A stretch of 64,000 nt of DNA from Caenorhabditis remanei (GCF_010183535.1 NC_071330.1:5437717-5501716), one strand, 5' to 3'. Positions 1-11,632 are shown, counted from the first letter of the stretch. Numbers and translations: made by a program. The notes: generated from the letters alone by a model not told the origin.

Positions 1-292
1 ATTTTCCAATGAAAAAAGAGAAAAACGGCTGAATGGGTCGGTGCATTGTTTTGCGACCAAGTACCTAGCAGGTATGGCTGAAAATTAGTCTTAAAACGTT
101 TTAAAACTAGGCAAAAACACTATGTTTTCACGTTTTCTGCCCATTTCCAACGTGAAATTCTCATTTTTCTTTACCCCACTAACCCCTTATCCTCATTTCC
201 TACCCTTATAAGAATCGGCATCTTCCTGGAAATCCTCAGTTCTCGATTTCCCTCGACTAACTAACTAACCAACTCACCATCATCAACTAACC

Positions 293-1001
293 ATGGGATG
301 CCTTTCATCAATCGAAGCCCCTCTCTCTGCTCTCATTACCGTAATCTTCCTGGCCAATGGTCTCTACTCGATAACCTATAAAGTAGTGGAATCCAACAAA
401 GTTTTCGATGAGGATGCCTTGAATACCAAAGGTAAAGAGAAAAGCGGCGGAGGTGCGCCAGATTAATTCCAGAACTTCCAGATATGCTAATGTCAGCTCT
501 CGCCATCATGTCACTCATCGGAATCTGCTCATCTCGACGAGCATTCGGTGTCTTCACTCTCGTCTTCATGATCCACACATTCTTCTACTCTATCTTCCAT
601 CTCTTCCACACTTTGGTCATCTTTTTGAAGTCTTTCGATGAACCATGCCGTTTTCTAAAGGCTCCTGCTACTGGAAGTTTTCCAGTTGAGACGTGTCACG
701 CGGTCAATGGACTCACGTTGGTCTGTGCGGTGATTACGATGATTGCTACGGTAGGAATTGCCTGAAACTTGGGAAACTTTTTATTCTTTTTGATTTCCAG
801 GCCCTAGCAACGATGGCTGTCTACATCCGTCTGACTACTGTAGTCGTCGAGATCTCCGATATGAGAAATATGGCCACCAGTAGATCATTTGACAACTCGG
901 TGCCCCAACTCATCAGCAGAAAATCGGTTGAATCGGAGAGAGAAGAAGATGTGGAGATGCAGCCGAGAAGGAAAATGGGACAAGCGGATATCTTTGTGTG
1001 A
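293..1001 (+). CDS. Small four-helix membrane protein, unknown function
   Basis: Three exons, 293-431, 482-750 and 801-1001, join with consistent phases to give 202 residues. Introns are short with GT..CAG borders. The product has four hydrophobic segments: one near the N-terminus (LSALITVIFLANGLYSI), two in the middle (LMSALAIMSLIGIC and VFTLVFMIHTFFYSIFHLF) and one spanning the last junction (LTLVCAVITMIATALATMAV). The C-terminal tail of about 55 residues is polar, rich in Arg, Glu and Ser, and probably cytosolic. Two Cys in the loop before the last helix could form a disulfide. An AATAAA lies just after the stop (about 1007-1012). I do not recognise the family; a tetraspan membrane protein is all the sequence supports. 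The start is the first ATG after a stop-rich upstream region, and I see no clear trans-splice acceptor. Confidence 0.75.
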
Positions 1002-1106
1002 TTGTGAATAAATTATTTGGATTTATTAATTAACGATTTTCAAGTTCAATAATCACTTTATTATCATAGCCAATAAAAAAACCACTTCAAAAAAAGAAAA
1101 AATAAC

Positions 1107-1188
1107 TGAAGAGAGTGGGATTCGAACCCACGCCCCCGAAGGGACTGGTGCCTTAAACCAGCGCCTTGGACCGCTCGGCCATCTCTCC
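1107..1188 (-). tRNA. tRNA-Leu (anticodon AAG)
   Basis: On the minus strand a full cloverleaf of 82 nt can be read. The 7 bp acceptor stem is GGAGAGA pairing with TCTCTTC (one G-U). It has a Leu-type long variable arm, anticodon stem CTGGT/ACCAG with loop TTAAGGC (anticodon AAG, decoding CUU), T-arm GTGGG-TTCGAAT-CCCAC and discriminator A. The B box GGTTCGAATCC and an A-box-like TGGCCGAGCGG are the internal Pol III promoter. No intron. The long variable arm excludes most isotypes, and AAG together with the A discriminator fits Leu. Confidence 0.97.
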
Positions 1189-1600
1189 GGCGCCGACAAC
1201 CACTCGACGAGACGGCTATCAAATCGAAATTAGCTACTCAGTGTCTCTATCTCTCTCCACTCCCTGTGCTCTCTCCGATTGCTCTTCATGCATCGAGAAT
1301 GTTACAACTTTGAGCAAATTTAATAAAGCTTTCAGAAGATGATAGAAATGTATGAGTCATGAGACAATATTGTGACCTCTATCAACAGACAGCCAACATA
1401 TTCATTCTCCATCTTATTCTCTGTTGAGCGGCCGGTTGCTGTTCTCTCTTCTCTTGAATTTCCCTTTCGGAAGTTCAATGATTTTGTTTGAAAACTAATT
1501 CATCTATATTTGATTTATGAAGAAATCAGTGAGTTTAAATATCTTGTATTTTACAGTATTTTTTTTTCAATTTTGATAATTTTCAGTAAAAAACAAGATC
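1189..1600. other. Intergenic spacer, no gene seen
   Basis: Pyrimidine-rich, CTCTCT-containing DNA between the tRNA gene and a doubtful downstream gene. It could hold promoter sequence. I see no coding pattern or repeat family member. Confidence 0.5.
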
Positions 1601-2126
1601 CGAGTTGAATTCTGTTATCCCAGTTTCGAACGACACCATCTCATCCCAGGAGGAGAAAGCCAGTTTTCTTGAGGATCGTAGCTCCGAATTGAACTCTGTT
1701 GTACCAAATGCAAACGAAATCACTGTCACCCCAGGCTTCGCTGACTCCAAGTGATCATCCGTTCGTACCCTACATCATCGTAGAAAGCGGCGGCGGAAGA
1801 GGTTGGTACGCAAAACTTCAACTTCTCGAAGATGTTGCAAATGATAGGCCAGATCTCCACATGGTATATTTCGATACGTTTGCGACCGACTTATCGAACA
1901 CAGGATACTAACAACTATTACCCAGGTGACGCGTTATATGTCACCGAGCTGGTTACACGACCAGAACGAACAGCCGGTCTCCTTCGCGGACATACATAAT
2001 ACGAAAAACCATAATGAGTGGAAGACCTGTTACCTTTTGCACAGCACCATTCAAGAAGACGTCGTAGCCGTCAAAGTTAATTCTAGTAGAACTCGTTCTG
2101 GAAAAGACCGGTCAAGAGAAGGTTAG
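1588..2126 (+). CDS. Doubtful small gene or gene fragment
   Basis: An acceptor TTTTCAG at about 1587 is followed by an open stretch in which the phrase SELNSV.P occurs twice (RSELNSVIPVSN, SSELNSVVPNAN). That frame stops at about 1755. A second frame is open from 1699 (no ATG), holds VESGGGRGWYAKLQLLEDV, and joins in phase 0 across a 62 bp intron (1864-1925) to an exon ending at 2126. No homology is recognised and no single ATG-initiated model joins the frames without an unseen splice. It may be a partial, alternatively spliced or decayed gene. Confidence 0.3.
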
Positions 2127-3431
2127 TCTAGATAATATGCTTAGGGCCCATTAGTTTGATATCTGGATCCCTTGTAGTTTTAGTGTTGAGTCTCCCTGTG
2201 TTAGGTCGAAGGAAAAGTCGTTAGAGACAAATTTTGAATTTTGAGAGATTTGTGAAATAAGTAAGAGTCCGTCAAGAGTCAGAAAAAAAACGTATATACG
2301 AGTTGAGTTTTGAATAGTCCAAAAGTTTTGAGAAAAGTGTGAGAGATAAGGTAATAAAGGTTGACCTTTCAGCGATGACTCAGAGTGCAGAAAGCTGCAA
2401 TATTGTGTACACAAATTTTTACTTTTTTATAATCTCTCCCCATATATATAAATATACTTATTTTTTAATGTATGTACCTTATTATTTATTTTATTATTTT
2501 CTCAATAAACGGTTCAATTACCCAAGTTTGAGGTGTTCCTGAGGACAGAGCAACGTCATCTACCACAGAATCGTAGATTTCGAATACTGTTGAGACCTCT
2601 ACTACTACTAAATACTTTTTTAGTCAACACACAGATTCATGAAAATATTGAATTCAGCCTTCTGAAAAAACATTTTTGATCTTTTGTTCAGACAATGCAT
2701 CGAAATATGATATCGATAACATCCCTAGATCGATCGAGCTAAAAAAACTAAAACTCTAATGCAGAGAGGTGAGAGAACGCAAGACGACTCAATAATTTTG
2801 AATGTGAAGATGCCTTTGTCCTTTGTTTTCTTTCTTCTTCTCTGCCGCAGTACCTTCCATCTCTCATTTATTTCCTTGGGAAATCGGACAGATGTGGACG
2901 CATAATCAGACTAAGAGAATTAGAACGCGCTCAGAGCAAACCAGGTATGCAGTAAACAGTCATTTGTACATTCCATTCCCGCAGTCGTCTTTTTTACTCT
3001 CTTCTCCCTTACATTTGATCTACCTTCAAAACTTCCCAGAGCCCCTATTCTTGATCGATACGGTGACCTTTTATAATCCAATGTGAAGATGTCAACCATC
3101 TGTCCCCGCGTCTTTCTGGGAAGTCTCCCAACCTCTCCCTCACTATTCTTTCCTTCACAAACTGCCTGTCTACTGGTGACCTTCTCTCCTCTCATATTTT
3201 CCCTTCACATTTTTTTCCTGCAATCGTTTACTAATTTCTTAATATTATCGGTTCACGGACCCCAGTTGAAAGCCTGAAAAACTGTAGGAAAATATTGTTT
3301 CTCACCCATTTGAACTACGAGACCGATCCGAACAAATTCCATGCGCCTTTAACTACCCCCGGCAAAGGTTCGTGAACTGATAATATCCTTGCGTACGGAC
3401 TTTCCAAAATTCTTCTTTTCAGTTGCTCAAT
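2127..3431. other. Intergenic / promoter region of zinc-finger gene
   Basis: AT-rich spacer with pyrimidine tracts (CTTTGTTTTCTTTCTTCTTC near 2820). An acceptor-like TTTTCAG about 10 bases before the ATG at 3432 suggests trans-splicing or a non-coding upstream exon. I find no supported coding exon; the open frames at 2823-3277 are low-complexity Phe/Ser/Pro translations of pyrimidine tracts. Confidence 0.45.
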
Positions 3432-6042
3432 ATGAAAGCTCCGGAGAAAAAGATCAAATGTGATGTTTGTCACAAAACCTTTGACATCATGTTTAGTAAG
3501 TCGAATTTTTAAAAAATAATTTCATACAATTAACATTGTTTCAGGATTAAAAGAACACTCTGTCGTTCACTCAGGAGCAAGACCATTTGAATGCAAGATT
3601 TGTGGCAAGTCATACAAATTCAAGACCTATTTGAAATACCACATGACACTCCATACAGAAAATGCATCTCTCGAGTGTTCGGTTTGTAAAACGAGTATGC
3701 GGTGAGTTATTATCACGCCACTCTTCTTACAACCGTGCTCTACCGAAACCGAAGAAAATTGTGTGCCAAACTAAGAGATTCAGAGAAAAAGAGACATTTT
3801 TTCACCGGTATTTCGGTGGAGCGCAGCTGTAAGAAATGTGCTGAGCTATAAACGGAAATGGTGTTTTCTTCACAAATAAACAAAATTTTCAGCAAAAATA
3901 ATCTCCGGTCGCATATGAAGGTTGTTCATGATCTTGTAGGCGATCAACTGGACACTGCAATCGAGAAATCAATGAATAAAGAAACGGATGAAAAAGATAA
4001 AACCCCGTCAACTTCTAATGTGGAAAATGTTAAAGAGAAAAGTGATGAAGAATCAAGACTAAAACTCTTCGATTCGGTTGAGCCATTGGCAAAAGACTTG
4101 AATATTAAGGATGCTACTGAAGATATATTGAAAACTCGTTCCCTCGTCGATTTGAATAATTCTCAATCATTCTCAACCCATGCAATCAAACAGGAACCGA
4201 TTGATGACGAATATCCGTTTGAGGCGATACAAGAGAAGACTTTTGCGGATCAATCTCAATCAGCAATGCAATTTCTCCACAGAGAAGTATTCCCATCGAA
4301 ATCTGTTATGGAAAGTCATGAATCTCGGCGTGGGTCGCTGCTTCAAGAAGTGTTTGAAAATAACCAAGGGTTCCAAGTCGGACACTTCCAGAATTCAATT
4401 GGAGCTTATCCGACGGCACCGGTCCCACCAGTACATCAGCAATTCGTAAGTTAAAAAAAAATTAATAATAAAAGCGTTAGAATATACATACAGTACCGTT
4501 CAAAATGTTGTAAACTTTGGCCGTTTTCAGTTAAAATTGTCCAACTTTGAGAGTGTGCCGTGGTAATTCTGATTGTCACACCCAGCAGGTTTCTAATGAA
4601 TCATACAGTACAAAGGTAGAGCTTCATCTTTGTAGATGATAACTTTTTTGTACGGACGCTTCCTAGCAAGTTACTTATCGATAAAGTAATTTCTCCCTCA
4701 AACCATCCCATTTCAGTGGAAAATAGAGTGTCTTTAAATGACCATATTATCGAAATAAAAAAGTTCCGACATTTTTTCCTCGTCGGTGTTTGCGGACTCA
4801 AGCCAAAATTATCAAATTTTGGCTTGAGTCCGCAAACACCGAGGGGGAAAAAATGTCGGAACTTTTTTGTTGCGACAATAACTATCTAGGAAGTGCTCGT
4901 ACAAAAAAGTTGTCAACTACAAAAATGAAGCTCTACTTTTAATCTGTATGATTCATTAAAAATCTATTTGATGGGACAGTCAGTATTATCATGGTACCCT
5001 CTCAAAGTTGGGTCTTGTCAACTGAAAAAAAAACCTACTTGTGAGCGGCAGACTTGTCACGGGCCGGGCCGGGCCGAAATCAGGAAAAATTTTGGCCCGG
5101 CCCGGCGGGCCAAACTCGGGAAAAATCTCGGCCCGGCCCGGCCAGGCTCTTTTGAAACATGTTGAGTTTTTGATTTTTTTTTGGAAATTTTAGGAAAAAT
5201 GTGAATATGTATGATAATTTAAGCATTTTTACTCTATTTTTTCGAAAAATTTCAAATAAAATTTGGTAAAAACGGGTTCCCATTTTTTGAAATCAGGAAA
5301 AATTTTGGCCCGGCCCGCCGGGCCAAACTCAAGAAAAATCTCGGCCCGGCCCGATTTTTGACAAGTCTGGTGAGCGGTACTGTAGCTCTACTCTGATGTT
5401 TTCATAGAATAATGTATGTGTGTCTGTGATTTCATTTTCATACTAAAAAAATTTTAAATTCGGTCTGAATCCCGCTGAGAGCGCTCGTAGGTGAGATTGG
5501 TCATTTTGTTGGCCTAGAGCTTTTTATTCGGCCATGTTAATTTGTTCAAATTTTGTCGCTATTTTTTGCTCATTTTGATGTTTTCTTTCAATAGTAAACG
5601 ACAAAAATTGATAGGAACAGTACAGAAATGGTAATTTGAAGTAAAAACTCTAAAATGTTCCACGGTAACAGAATAGTCCAAACTGTTTTGCCGCTAGTTC
5701 TCAGCGGGTTTTAAATCGAATAAAGATTTTTCCGACATGAAAATGAACTCACAGACACATATATGTGCATTATTCTATGAAAAATCAGAATTGACCTTAG
5801 TACACCTTTAATAATACATCTGCAAGTAGAATATAATCAAATTTCAGCCATCCAACTTCGAAGAGGACTGCCGTCAGATCTCCCATCAAATATCTCGAGT
5901 TGCTTCCAATTCAACCAAAGAACGTCAAGACTGTTTCAGGCAACTGTTGTTCGCAACTGTGTTTGCATTTGAGGGTGCTCAGACCTGCACCAACGTTGAG
6001 GACTTCTTCCGGATGATGGGCGAACGATACGCAAAGAAGTGA
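3432..6042 (+). CDS. C2H2 zinc-finger protein, probable transcription factor
   Basis: Four exons, 3432-3495, 3545-3701, 3893-4445 and 5848-6042, with matching phases give 322 residues. Three C2H2 fingers lie at the N-terminus: CDVC-X12-HSVVH, CKIC-X12-HMTLH and CSVC-X11-HMKVVH; the last is one residue short in the loop. A long acidic, Ser-rich middle region follows, with a sumoylation-type motif IKQEP (about residue 170). The last exon encodes a compact C-terminal region (DCRQISHQISRV...FRMMGERYAKK) that is probably helical. Tandem C2H2 fingers imply nuclear DNA binding; the target is unknown. Intron 2 holds a short MITE (3729-3833) and intron 3 (about 1.4 kb) is almost wholly nested transposon sequence. 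AATAAA follows the stop at about 6073. Confidence 0.85.
3729..3833. repeat. Short MITE, CTTACA-type ends, copy 1
   Basis: Imperfect inverted ends (CTTACAACCGTGCTC... / ...GAGCGCAGCTGTAAG). An inverted copy with the same core, including the AGAGAAAAAGAGACATTTTT tract, lies at about 20013-20117. It sits inside intron 2 of the zinc-finger gene. Confidence 0.7.
4747..4878. mobile_element. 132 bp hairpin MITE with TA target duplication, copy 1
   Basis: Near-perfect hairpin: TTATCGAAATAAAAAAGTTC at the left and its complement at the right, with TTTGCGGACTCAAGCC arms meeting at the centre. TA dinucleotides flank it (4745-4746, 4879-4880). A second copy of identical length is at 63563-63694. Confidence 0.8.
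5049..5369. mobile_element. GC-rich hAT-like MITE, nested copy
   Basis: Terminal inverted repeats CAGACTTGTC / GACAAGTCTG enclose runs of GGGCCGGGCC-type sequence. A perfect 8 bp target duplication GTGAGCGG flanks it (5041-5048 and 5370-5377). An 8 bp duplication and CAG..CTG ends fit the hAT superfamily. There is no coding capacity. Confidence 0.85.
5385..5811. repeat. TTAA-type palindromic MITE, left end truncated
   Basis: Inverted arms ATGTTTTCATAGAATAATGT ... ACATATATGTGCATTATTCT with central CCGCTGAGAG / CTCAGCGGG. It ends TACACCTTTAA at 5811. It is the same family as 13750-14168 and 54672-55305. The left end abuts the CAGTACCG element. Confidence 0.65.
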
Positions 6043-8512
6043 TCGTTGTGATTGTTCTAATTATTTGTTTGAAATAAACCACAAACTCAATAATTCATGC
6101 TTTCAGATAAAGTAATATTTATTTATTTTCGTGTATTGTGTGATAACATCTCAAGTCAATTTTTATTAGCTAATTGAACAAAAATCGAACAAATAAATCC
6201 TCCCTAAATAAGGGGACTCTACTTACTTTCAGGTGTTGCGCAGAGGGGTAGAGGGGTTCGATCTCGAGTCAAAATTTCCAAAAACTGCAATAATTTAAAT
6301 TTTTTCAAATCTTTTCCCGCAAATGTTCGTTTACCAATTCAATATTATTACTTTCCGATTCAAATTTTTCCCGCCATGTGCTGTTCCTGCGTAAAGAAGA
6401 AATACGAACACATTTTGTACCAATCATAAAAATTTATTGTAAGAAGTTAAAGCAAAATTTAACACAAAATGAGACAAAATGAGAGGTGAAAATGTGGTTA
6501 AAGGATAGATATTATGGATCTTCTTACCCATTGCTCTACGGGGAACACCTCTAACAAGGGAAGTATTTGGAGACGCCACTTTCAAACGAACTACAAATTT
6601 GGTTATAGGTACTTTCGACCATGGAAAATCCATTTCTGGAGCCAAAACCTGCTAAATGTCTCTGTGAGCCGAATTATAAGCTCTCAAACTTGTCATGTGG
6701 TCAAGCTTTTTCACATGAAATTCCAAATCGACCGTATATACGCTACCGCGCGGTTCAATTTGTGTTCCCCAGTGATTTACCTGTGCTTGTACGTTACAAA
6801 AATGAGAATATCTAGCGTATACTACTTGTCGATTTGGAATTCCATGTGAAAAAAACATATCCATATGAAAAGTTTGAGAGCTTATAACTCGGCTCACAAA
6901 GACATTTAGCAGGTTTCCTCTGCAGAAATGGAATCTGCATAGTCGAAAGTACTTTTGACCAAATTTATAGTTCGTTTGAAAGTGGCGTCTCCAAAGACTT
7001 CCCTTGTAAGTGCTCAACCGGGTAATAGTTACCCGGCTGAGCATTGATGAATACAAGGTGGTCTTCAACATTGTGAGTGATGAGTCCGTAACGGAGATAA
7101 AAGTGTTGTGCCACACTTCTTTTGTGTTTGGGCGGGCCAAACTTGAAGTTTGCACTGAAAAAGTGAAATCTAATTTAGATAGCTATGATATTCACCTACT
7201 TCTGTCTGGTTAATTGGATGATTCCTGAATGGATCACGCGAATGTCACCCCTCGGGGCTGGGACATAAACGTCCCGTGGGCCGGAGGCCCGGAAGTAGTA
7301 TGGGGTAAAGAATCCCGGGGGGCTCCAACAGCTGTTCCTCGGAAGACCCCCTCCTCCACCCTGTGCCAAAAAACCGGGCCATTTTCCAGAAAAAGAAGAC
7401 TTTTTGCGCCTCAGTCAAAAAAGTCTTATGTTTGTGGAAAAAATTAAAATTCTATTTTTCAAATTCTTTTCTATTTTTCAAATTTCTTTTTCACCTGAAA
7501 GTTTTAAAACTCCTTTTTTTACCTCAAATAATAACATGAAGCGTTTTTAATCAACAACCAAATTTATTAAATAAGAATAATTAGCCTTGAGAGTGTTGGG
7601 AGTATTGAGTGTGTTGGCAGCATTGAAAATCGGTTACGGGTGGACACCTGCAAAAAAGATGAATTTTGATTCAAGGATAGATATTATGGATTTTTCTACC
7701 TACTCCTCGACCGGGAGCATTTGAACGTGCTCAACCGGAAAAAGAAAGGTTGACAATTTGATAGTACAAGTTTATTCGGCATCTGGTTCAACCAGGTAAA
7801 TGATAATTAAATAGCTCGATTCAATAATGAAAATAGAATACTCGACAACGCGATTCAGTGGCATCATGGCCTGACAAATAGAATTAAAGGAATATACTAA
7901 CACAGTATGTGTGATAGTTGGGGAAGAAACAAGTAAAACTCCGTATGAGAGTACAAATCGGAAAATACAAGTTTGGAATCAGGAAAAAACTGGGAAAATG
8001 TAATTTTACAGATGAAAGCGGAATTAGAATACTCAGGGGAACGGTGGATAGAGTAGATGAATCAAAAAAAATTGTTAAACACCTACTTGAAACGTGTTTA
8101 GAATTGAAGTAACCAAGGAAAATGTATCTAAAACTAAAAGAGAGTCACCATATTCAGAACAAACCGATGATCTGGTTTGTAATCAATATGTTGACATGTT
8201 GATAATATGTTGATCGAATACGATACAAAAACGAAATAAATTCTCACGAAATAAAGTGGATTATGATCAAAAGCAATAAGTCTAATACTATATTTGAAAT
8301 GCTTTTGAGAGTGAAAAGCAAAAAAATTTTTAGAAACTGGTTTTGATGATGGAAAACTGAACACTAGCAGAAGAAAAATAGCAAAAAAGGTGATAAGAAA
8401 ATCTCAAGTCGAAACTGGGTTGTGTTGAAAATTTGATGAAAACCCTATAGAAAAAATTGAAAATAAAAGCAGGAAAGACAAGTGTTTCGGAATCATGGTA
8501 CAACGATGAGCT
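6043..8512. other. Repeat-rich intergenic region
   Basis: Contains a large palindrome at about 6558-7012. A hairpin follows at about 7010-7045 (TGCTCAACCGGGTAA-TAG-TTACCCGGCTGAGCA), then short open frames at 7010-7213 and 7918-8112 with no recognised product. The rest is AT-rich with no supported gene. Confidence 0.5.
6558..7012. repeat. Approx. 450 bp palindromic element
   Basis: The left arm AAGGGAAGTATTTGGAGACG is the inverse of the right arm CGTCTCCAAAGACTTCCCTT. GCCACTTTCAAACGAACTA and its complement follow inward, and GAGCTTATAA / TTATAAGCTC sits near the centre. This is a foldback/MITE-like unit without coding capacity. Confidence 0.7.
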
Positions 8513-9742
8513 TTATTGATTCTGGAAGAAGTCGTGAAGAAGCAGCTGTCTGGCGGATGGGCGTCGGTTCCAGTCGAGGACAAGGGCATCATCAAGGAAT
8601 GCGAAAAGCCCGTCGGCGTGATGGATTCTCTTAAGGTCAGACAAACGAGGAGCAGAAGGATCGGCAGGTCCATTGTCGAAGAGCTTGATTGGACCACGAA
8701 CTGCTTCTCCTCTGTAAAAACATATTGAATTAGATTCTATAGTCACAAAAGTAAACACAATGCATTTCCTGTTGTTCTAAAGTTTCGTTTTATGTTAATA
8801 ACTACTTACCCCTCAGTATTTGCCGCTTCTTCCCACAATCCCGGTGTCATATACTCATTGATGCCGAACTGGATATTCCGGGAACGTCTGAGTTCTTGCT
8901 TGTCTGGAACTGGCGATTCGAAATTGTCAGATGTTGTGTACAACTCCAGAATGATCATTCCCACGGACCAGATGTCCGATCGACTATTGGCCAAACAACC
9001 TGAAAAATATGAAAATAAGTGCGTTATCACAACTCCCTTTGCCCCCCTTCTAGAAAATATTTTTCACTTACCAACAAATACTTCAGGGGCGCAATATATC
9101 TCCGTTTGAACAAGTTCTGCCATCGGTCCAATGTCTTTGTCCAGTTTTCCCATTCCGAAGTTGGAAATAACGATGTCCAAGTTGTCGGGGACGATATACG
9201 AGTGACGATCTCTGCTGAATTCCACGTGGAATGCATTCTGGTGCATAAACAGGAGATTCTCGCTTTTAATGTCCAAATGTAAAACTCTGTATCTGGCGAG
9301 AAATTCGAGTTCACTGAGTAACTTGCTGCCAAGCTTTTGGATATCAGGAATTCTAAACGAAACTTTCGGTTGCTCATTCAGCCCGTTGAGACGACGATTT
9401 TCGGTATCCAAATCTTTTGATTCTGTAAATTATTATTTTTGTTTGCTACAGTTTAGATCATTAGAAACTTACGTGCGATCATCGTTGCCAAGGAAATACC
9501 GTATAGTGGCATCAAAATCACTTTTCTATAACAATCGTCTGGGGCGTAGTCAACGAATCCGATTCCAGTGACCTTTGCAATATTCTTGTGCACAGACGTT
9601 CCAAAATGAGTGAAGATCTTAAATAAGGTTTTAAGTGTAAAGTAAAGTGGTAAAATCTGAAATAATTAGTCTGAAATAACCGAAATAATTCAAATTTTAC
9701 AATAGCCCAAGAATTATTCTCTTTACTTACAGTGGCGGCCAT
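8513..9742 (-). CDS. Short protein-kinase-like gene, probable pseudokinase
   Basis: Five minus-strand exons join in phase: 9731-9742, 9473-9656, 9072-9422, 8810-8999, 8513-8711, giving 311 residues. Kinase C-lobe landmarks are clear: HLDIKSEN (about 114-121, HRD loop with Leu for Arg), NFG in place of DFG (153-155), APE (177-179), DIWSVG (subdomain IX) and a terminal DWNRRPSARQLLLHDFF (subdomain XI Arg). The N-lobe is short: no glycine loop or VAIK-type Lys is visible, and HKNIAKVTGIGF looks like subdomain IV. Loss of the metal-binding Asp plus the missing Lys suggests weak or no catalysis and a scaffold role. The tiny first exon (MAAT) is the least certain part. Family placement within kinases is open. 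Confidence 0.75.
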
Positions 9743-10719
9743 AGTCTTATTCCGCTTGTTTCTCGGCCATAACTTTTTTCAAATTGGTCGGATTGACCTG
9801 AAATTCTGGGAAAACATTTATTGTAGAGTGTTCGTTGTATTTATCTAATATTCTCGGCAAAAAATCATGTTTCACAAGTTTTTTTGTAAAATTTTCGAAA
9901 ATCATGAAAATTCGATAAATCGCATATTTTTATTTCCATGTTCGGTGTATTAACAACAAATTGTGTAATTAGTGTTCATGATAGTTTTCTAATAAAAAAA
10001 GTCTTGATGTTTCTTTTTTGACCATTGGACCAATACTCTTGCCTTGTTACCCATGTCTGCCGAGCTGTCAAAGTTTGGTAGTTATGATATATGGAGTTTT
10101 GAACTTCAAACATCTGTGAATGCCACCAGTGTCCATTTTTGGATTTGTGAAACTTGCTTGGTCTCGAAACCTGCAATTAGTTATATATTTGTTTTTAATT
10201 TTAAAAAGTATAAAGAGAAATGCAAGAAAAACGATTTAAAAACATCCAAAATCAATTTTTACAACAAAAAAAATTACAGAAAAATCATTTTTTAAACAAG
10301 ACGCGTGCGTAATTCCGGAGTGTCGTATTGAAAAAATTAGCGGGAAATTGGAAAAAATATTAATTTTTATGAAAAATAATTTTCTCTGACAAAATTTAAT
10401 ATTCAAATATTCAAAAAAAATTCATATTCAAATCCGGGCCGCCACTTTCTCGAATTTTGCAAGTATGGAAAAGAGGGGCCTGAGGGGCCGGGCTTTTTAG
10501 GGGCCGGACCGGCCCCTCATTTGACAAGTATGAAAAGAAATGAAGTAAAGAGAAATCCTCGATTAGAAAAAGAACCAAGTAACACAGGGAAAACGTGTAA
10601 ACACAAGGTATTGGACTGACTAAAAAGTTCAAAATCTTCAAAATCTAGGAAACAGAGCAAAAAACTTGCTCAGTTTTCTAGGACTGATGAAAAAAGTGAA
10701 AACTTGAGTTAAAAACTGG

Positions 10720-10920
10720 CAAGTGCTGGCCGAATTTTTTGTTTTTGTGTTTTTAGGCCACGGAAAGTTCTTTGTTGTCAGCCTACTAAAATAGATAGAA
10801 AGGTTTAATACAACAACGGTAATTTGAAAAACGTTAAGGATAATAACTGAACGGGCGGGAATATACATTCCGTGGCCTATAAACACAATAACAAAAAGCT
10901 CGGCCAGCACTGAAGACTTT
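10720..10920. repeat. Palindromic MITE with GTGCTGGCCGA arms
   Basis: AGTGCTGGCCGA...TTTTTGTGTTTTTAGGCCACGGA is mirrored by TCCGTGGCCTATAAACACAA...TCGGCCAGCACT. The spacer is about 70 bp. Longer flanking similarity (ACACAGGGAAAACGTGTAAACACAAGG at about 10583 and a near copy at about 11078) suggests a larger foldback unit. Confidence 0.6.
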
Positions 10921-11632
10921 GGAATTTTGAGCATTTTCGGCCAAGAAATCGCTGCTTAGGAATGTTCCCGCTTTTTTCGAATGTAATTAGGGTTGTCCAT
11001 ATTTTTTGAACAATTTTTCGAACGTTTTCTCGAATCCTCAGAGTCCTTTTAAGAGAAAACAGACAAAACCAAGCAGCACAGGGAAAATGTACAAACACAA
11101 GGTTTTGTATTGAATCGAAATTATTGGGACTTTTTATATTTGAGAAAATCAAGCAACATTTTTTTCAGATTTTCGGAAAGAAATAGGAAGAAATTAAGAG
11201 AATTTGAATTCGAAATATAAAGAGAGGAGCACTTTTGAAATTTGGAGAAATTGATTAGTTTTATGTATTTTAAATATCAAAATGTTCAAAAGTTTTTGTC
11301 AGTGATCATTTGCGTTCAACCTCGAGAATCCTCAAGTAAAAGTCCGCTCGTCGAAGTCCATCCGAGACCGTCTTCATTTCATGCCAACAAATCACCTCAA
11401 AGAGTACGGTCAACACGCGAATCACGGACCACCATAATTTCATGCACAATACTGTCACGGGGCAAAGATCTAACCACACGTTCCCCAAGATACACTCACC
11501 AACTGTCATTATTTCAAACACAAAACACCCCTCGTTCTCATCTCCCCTCTATCTCAGTTTAGTTTCTATCAAGCGGTCGTGGTCGGTCGGCTCCGGCCGA
11601 CCCTCCATTATACCGCCACAACAATAAAGATT

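Larger units (their letters stand above)
4491..5382. mobile_element. CAGTACCG-family palindromic MITE with two nested insertions
   Basis: Ends are CAGTACCG... and ...CGGTACTG flanked by TA on both sides (4489-4490 and 5383-5384), as in Tc1/mariner-type non-autonomous elements. Arms read as inverted copies (ACTTTGAGAGTGTG.. / ..CTCTCAAAGTTGG). Two other elements are inserted within it, at 4747-4878 and 5049-5369. Other members lie near 12418-12775, 17572-17997, 24410-24668, 35860-36362, 36364-36801 and 38418-38856. Confidence 0.8.

Noticed and set aside
5045..5165. GC-rich stretch as a CpG island or promoter
   Set aside because: The GGGCCGGGCC runs are the subtermini of a transposon with a clear target duplication and recur at many non-promoter sites.
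7010..8112. Two short frames (7010-7213, 7918-8112) as exons of one gene
   Set aside because: No splice sites join them in phase, and the first starts inside a hairpin repeat; no recognisable protein.
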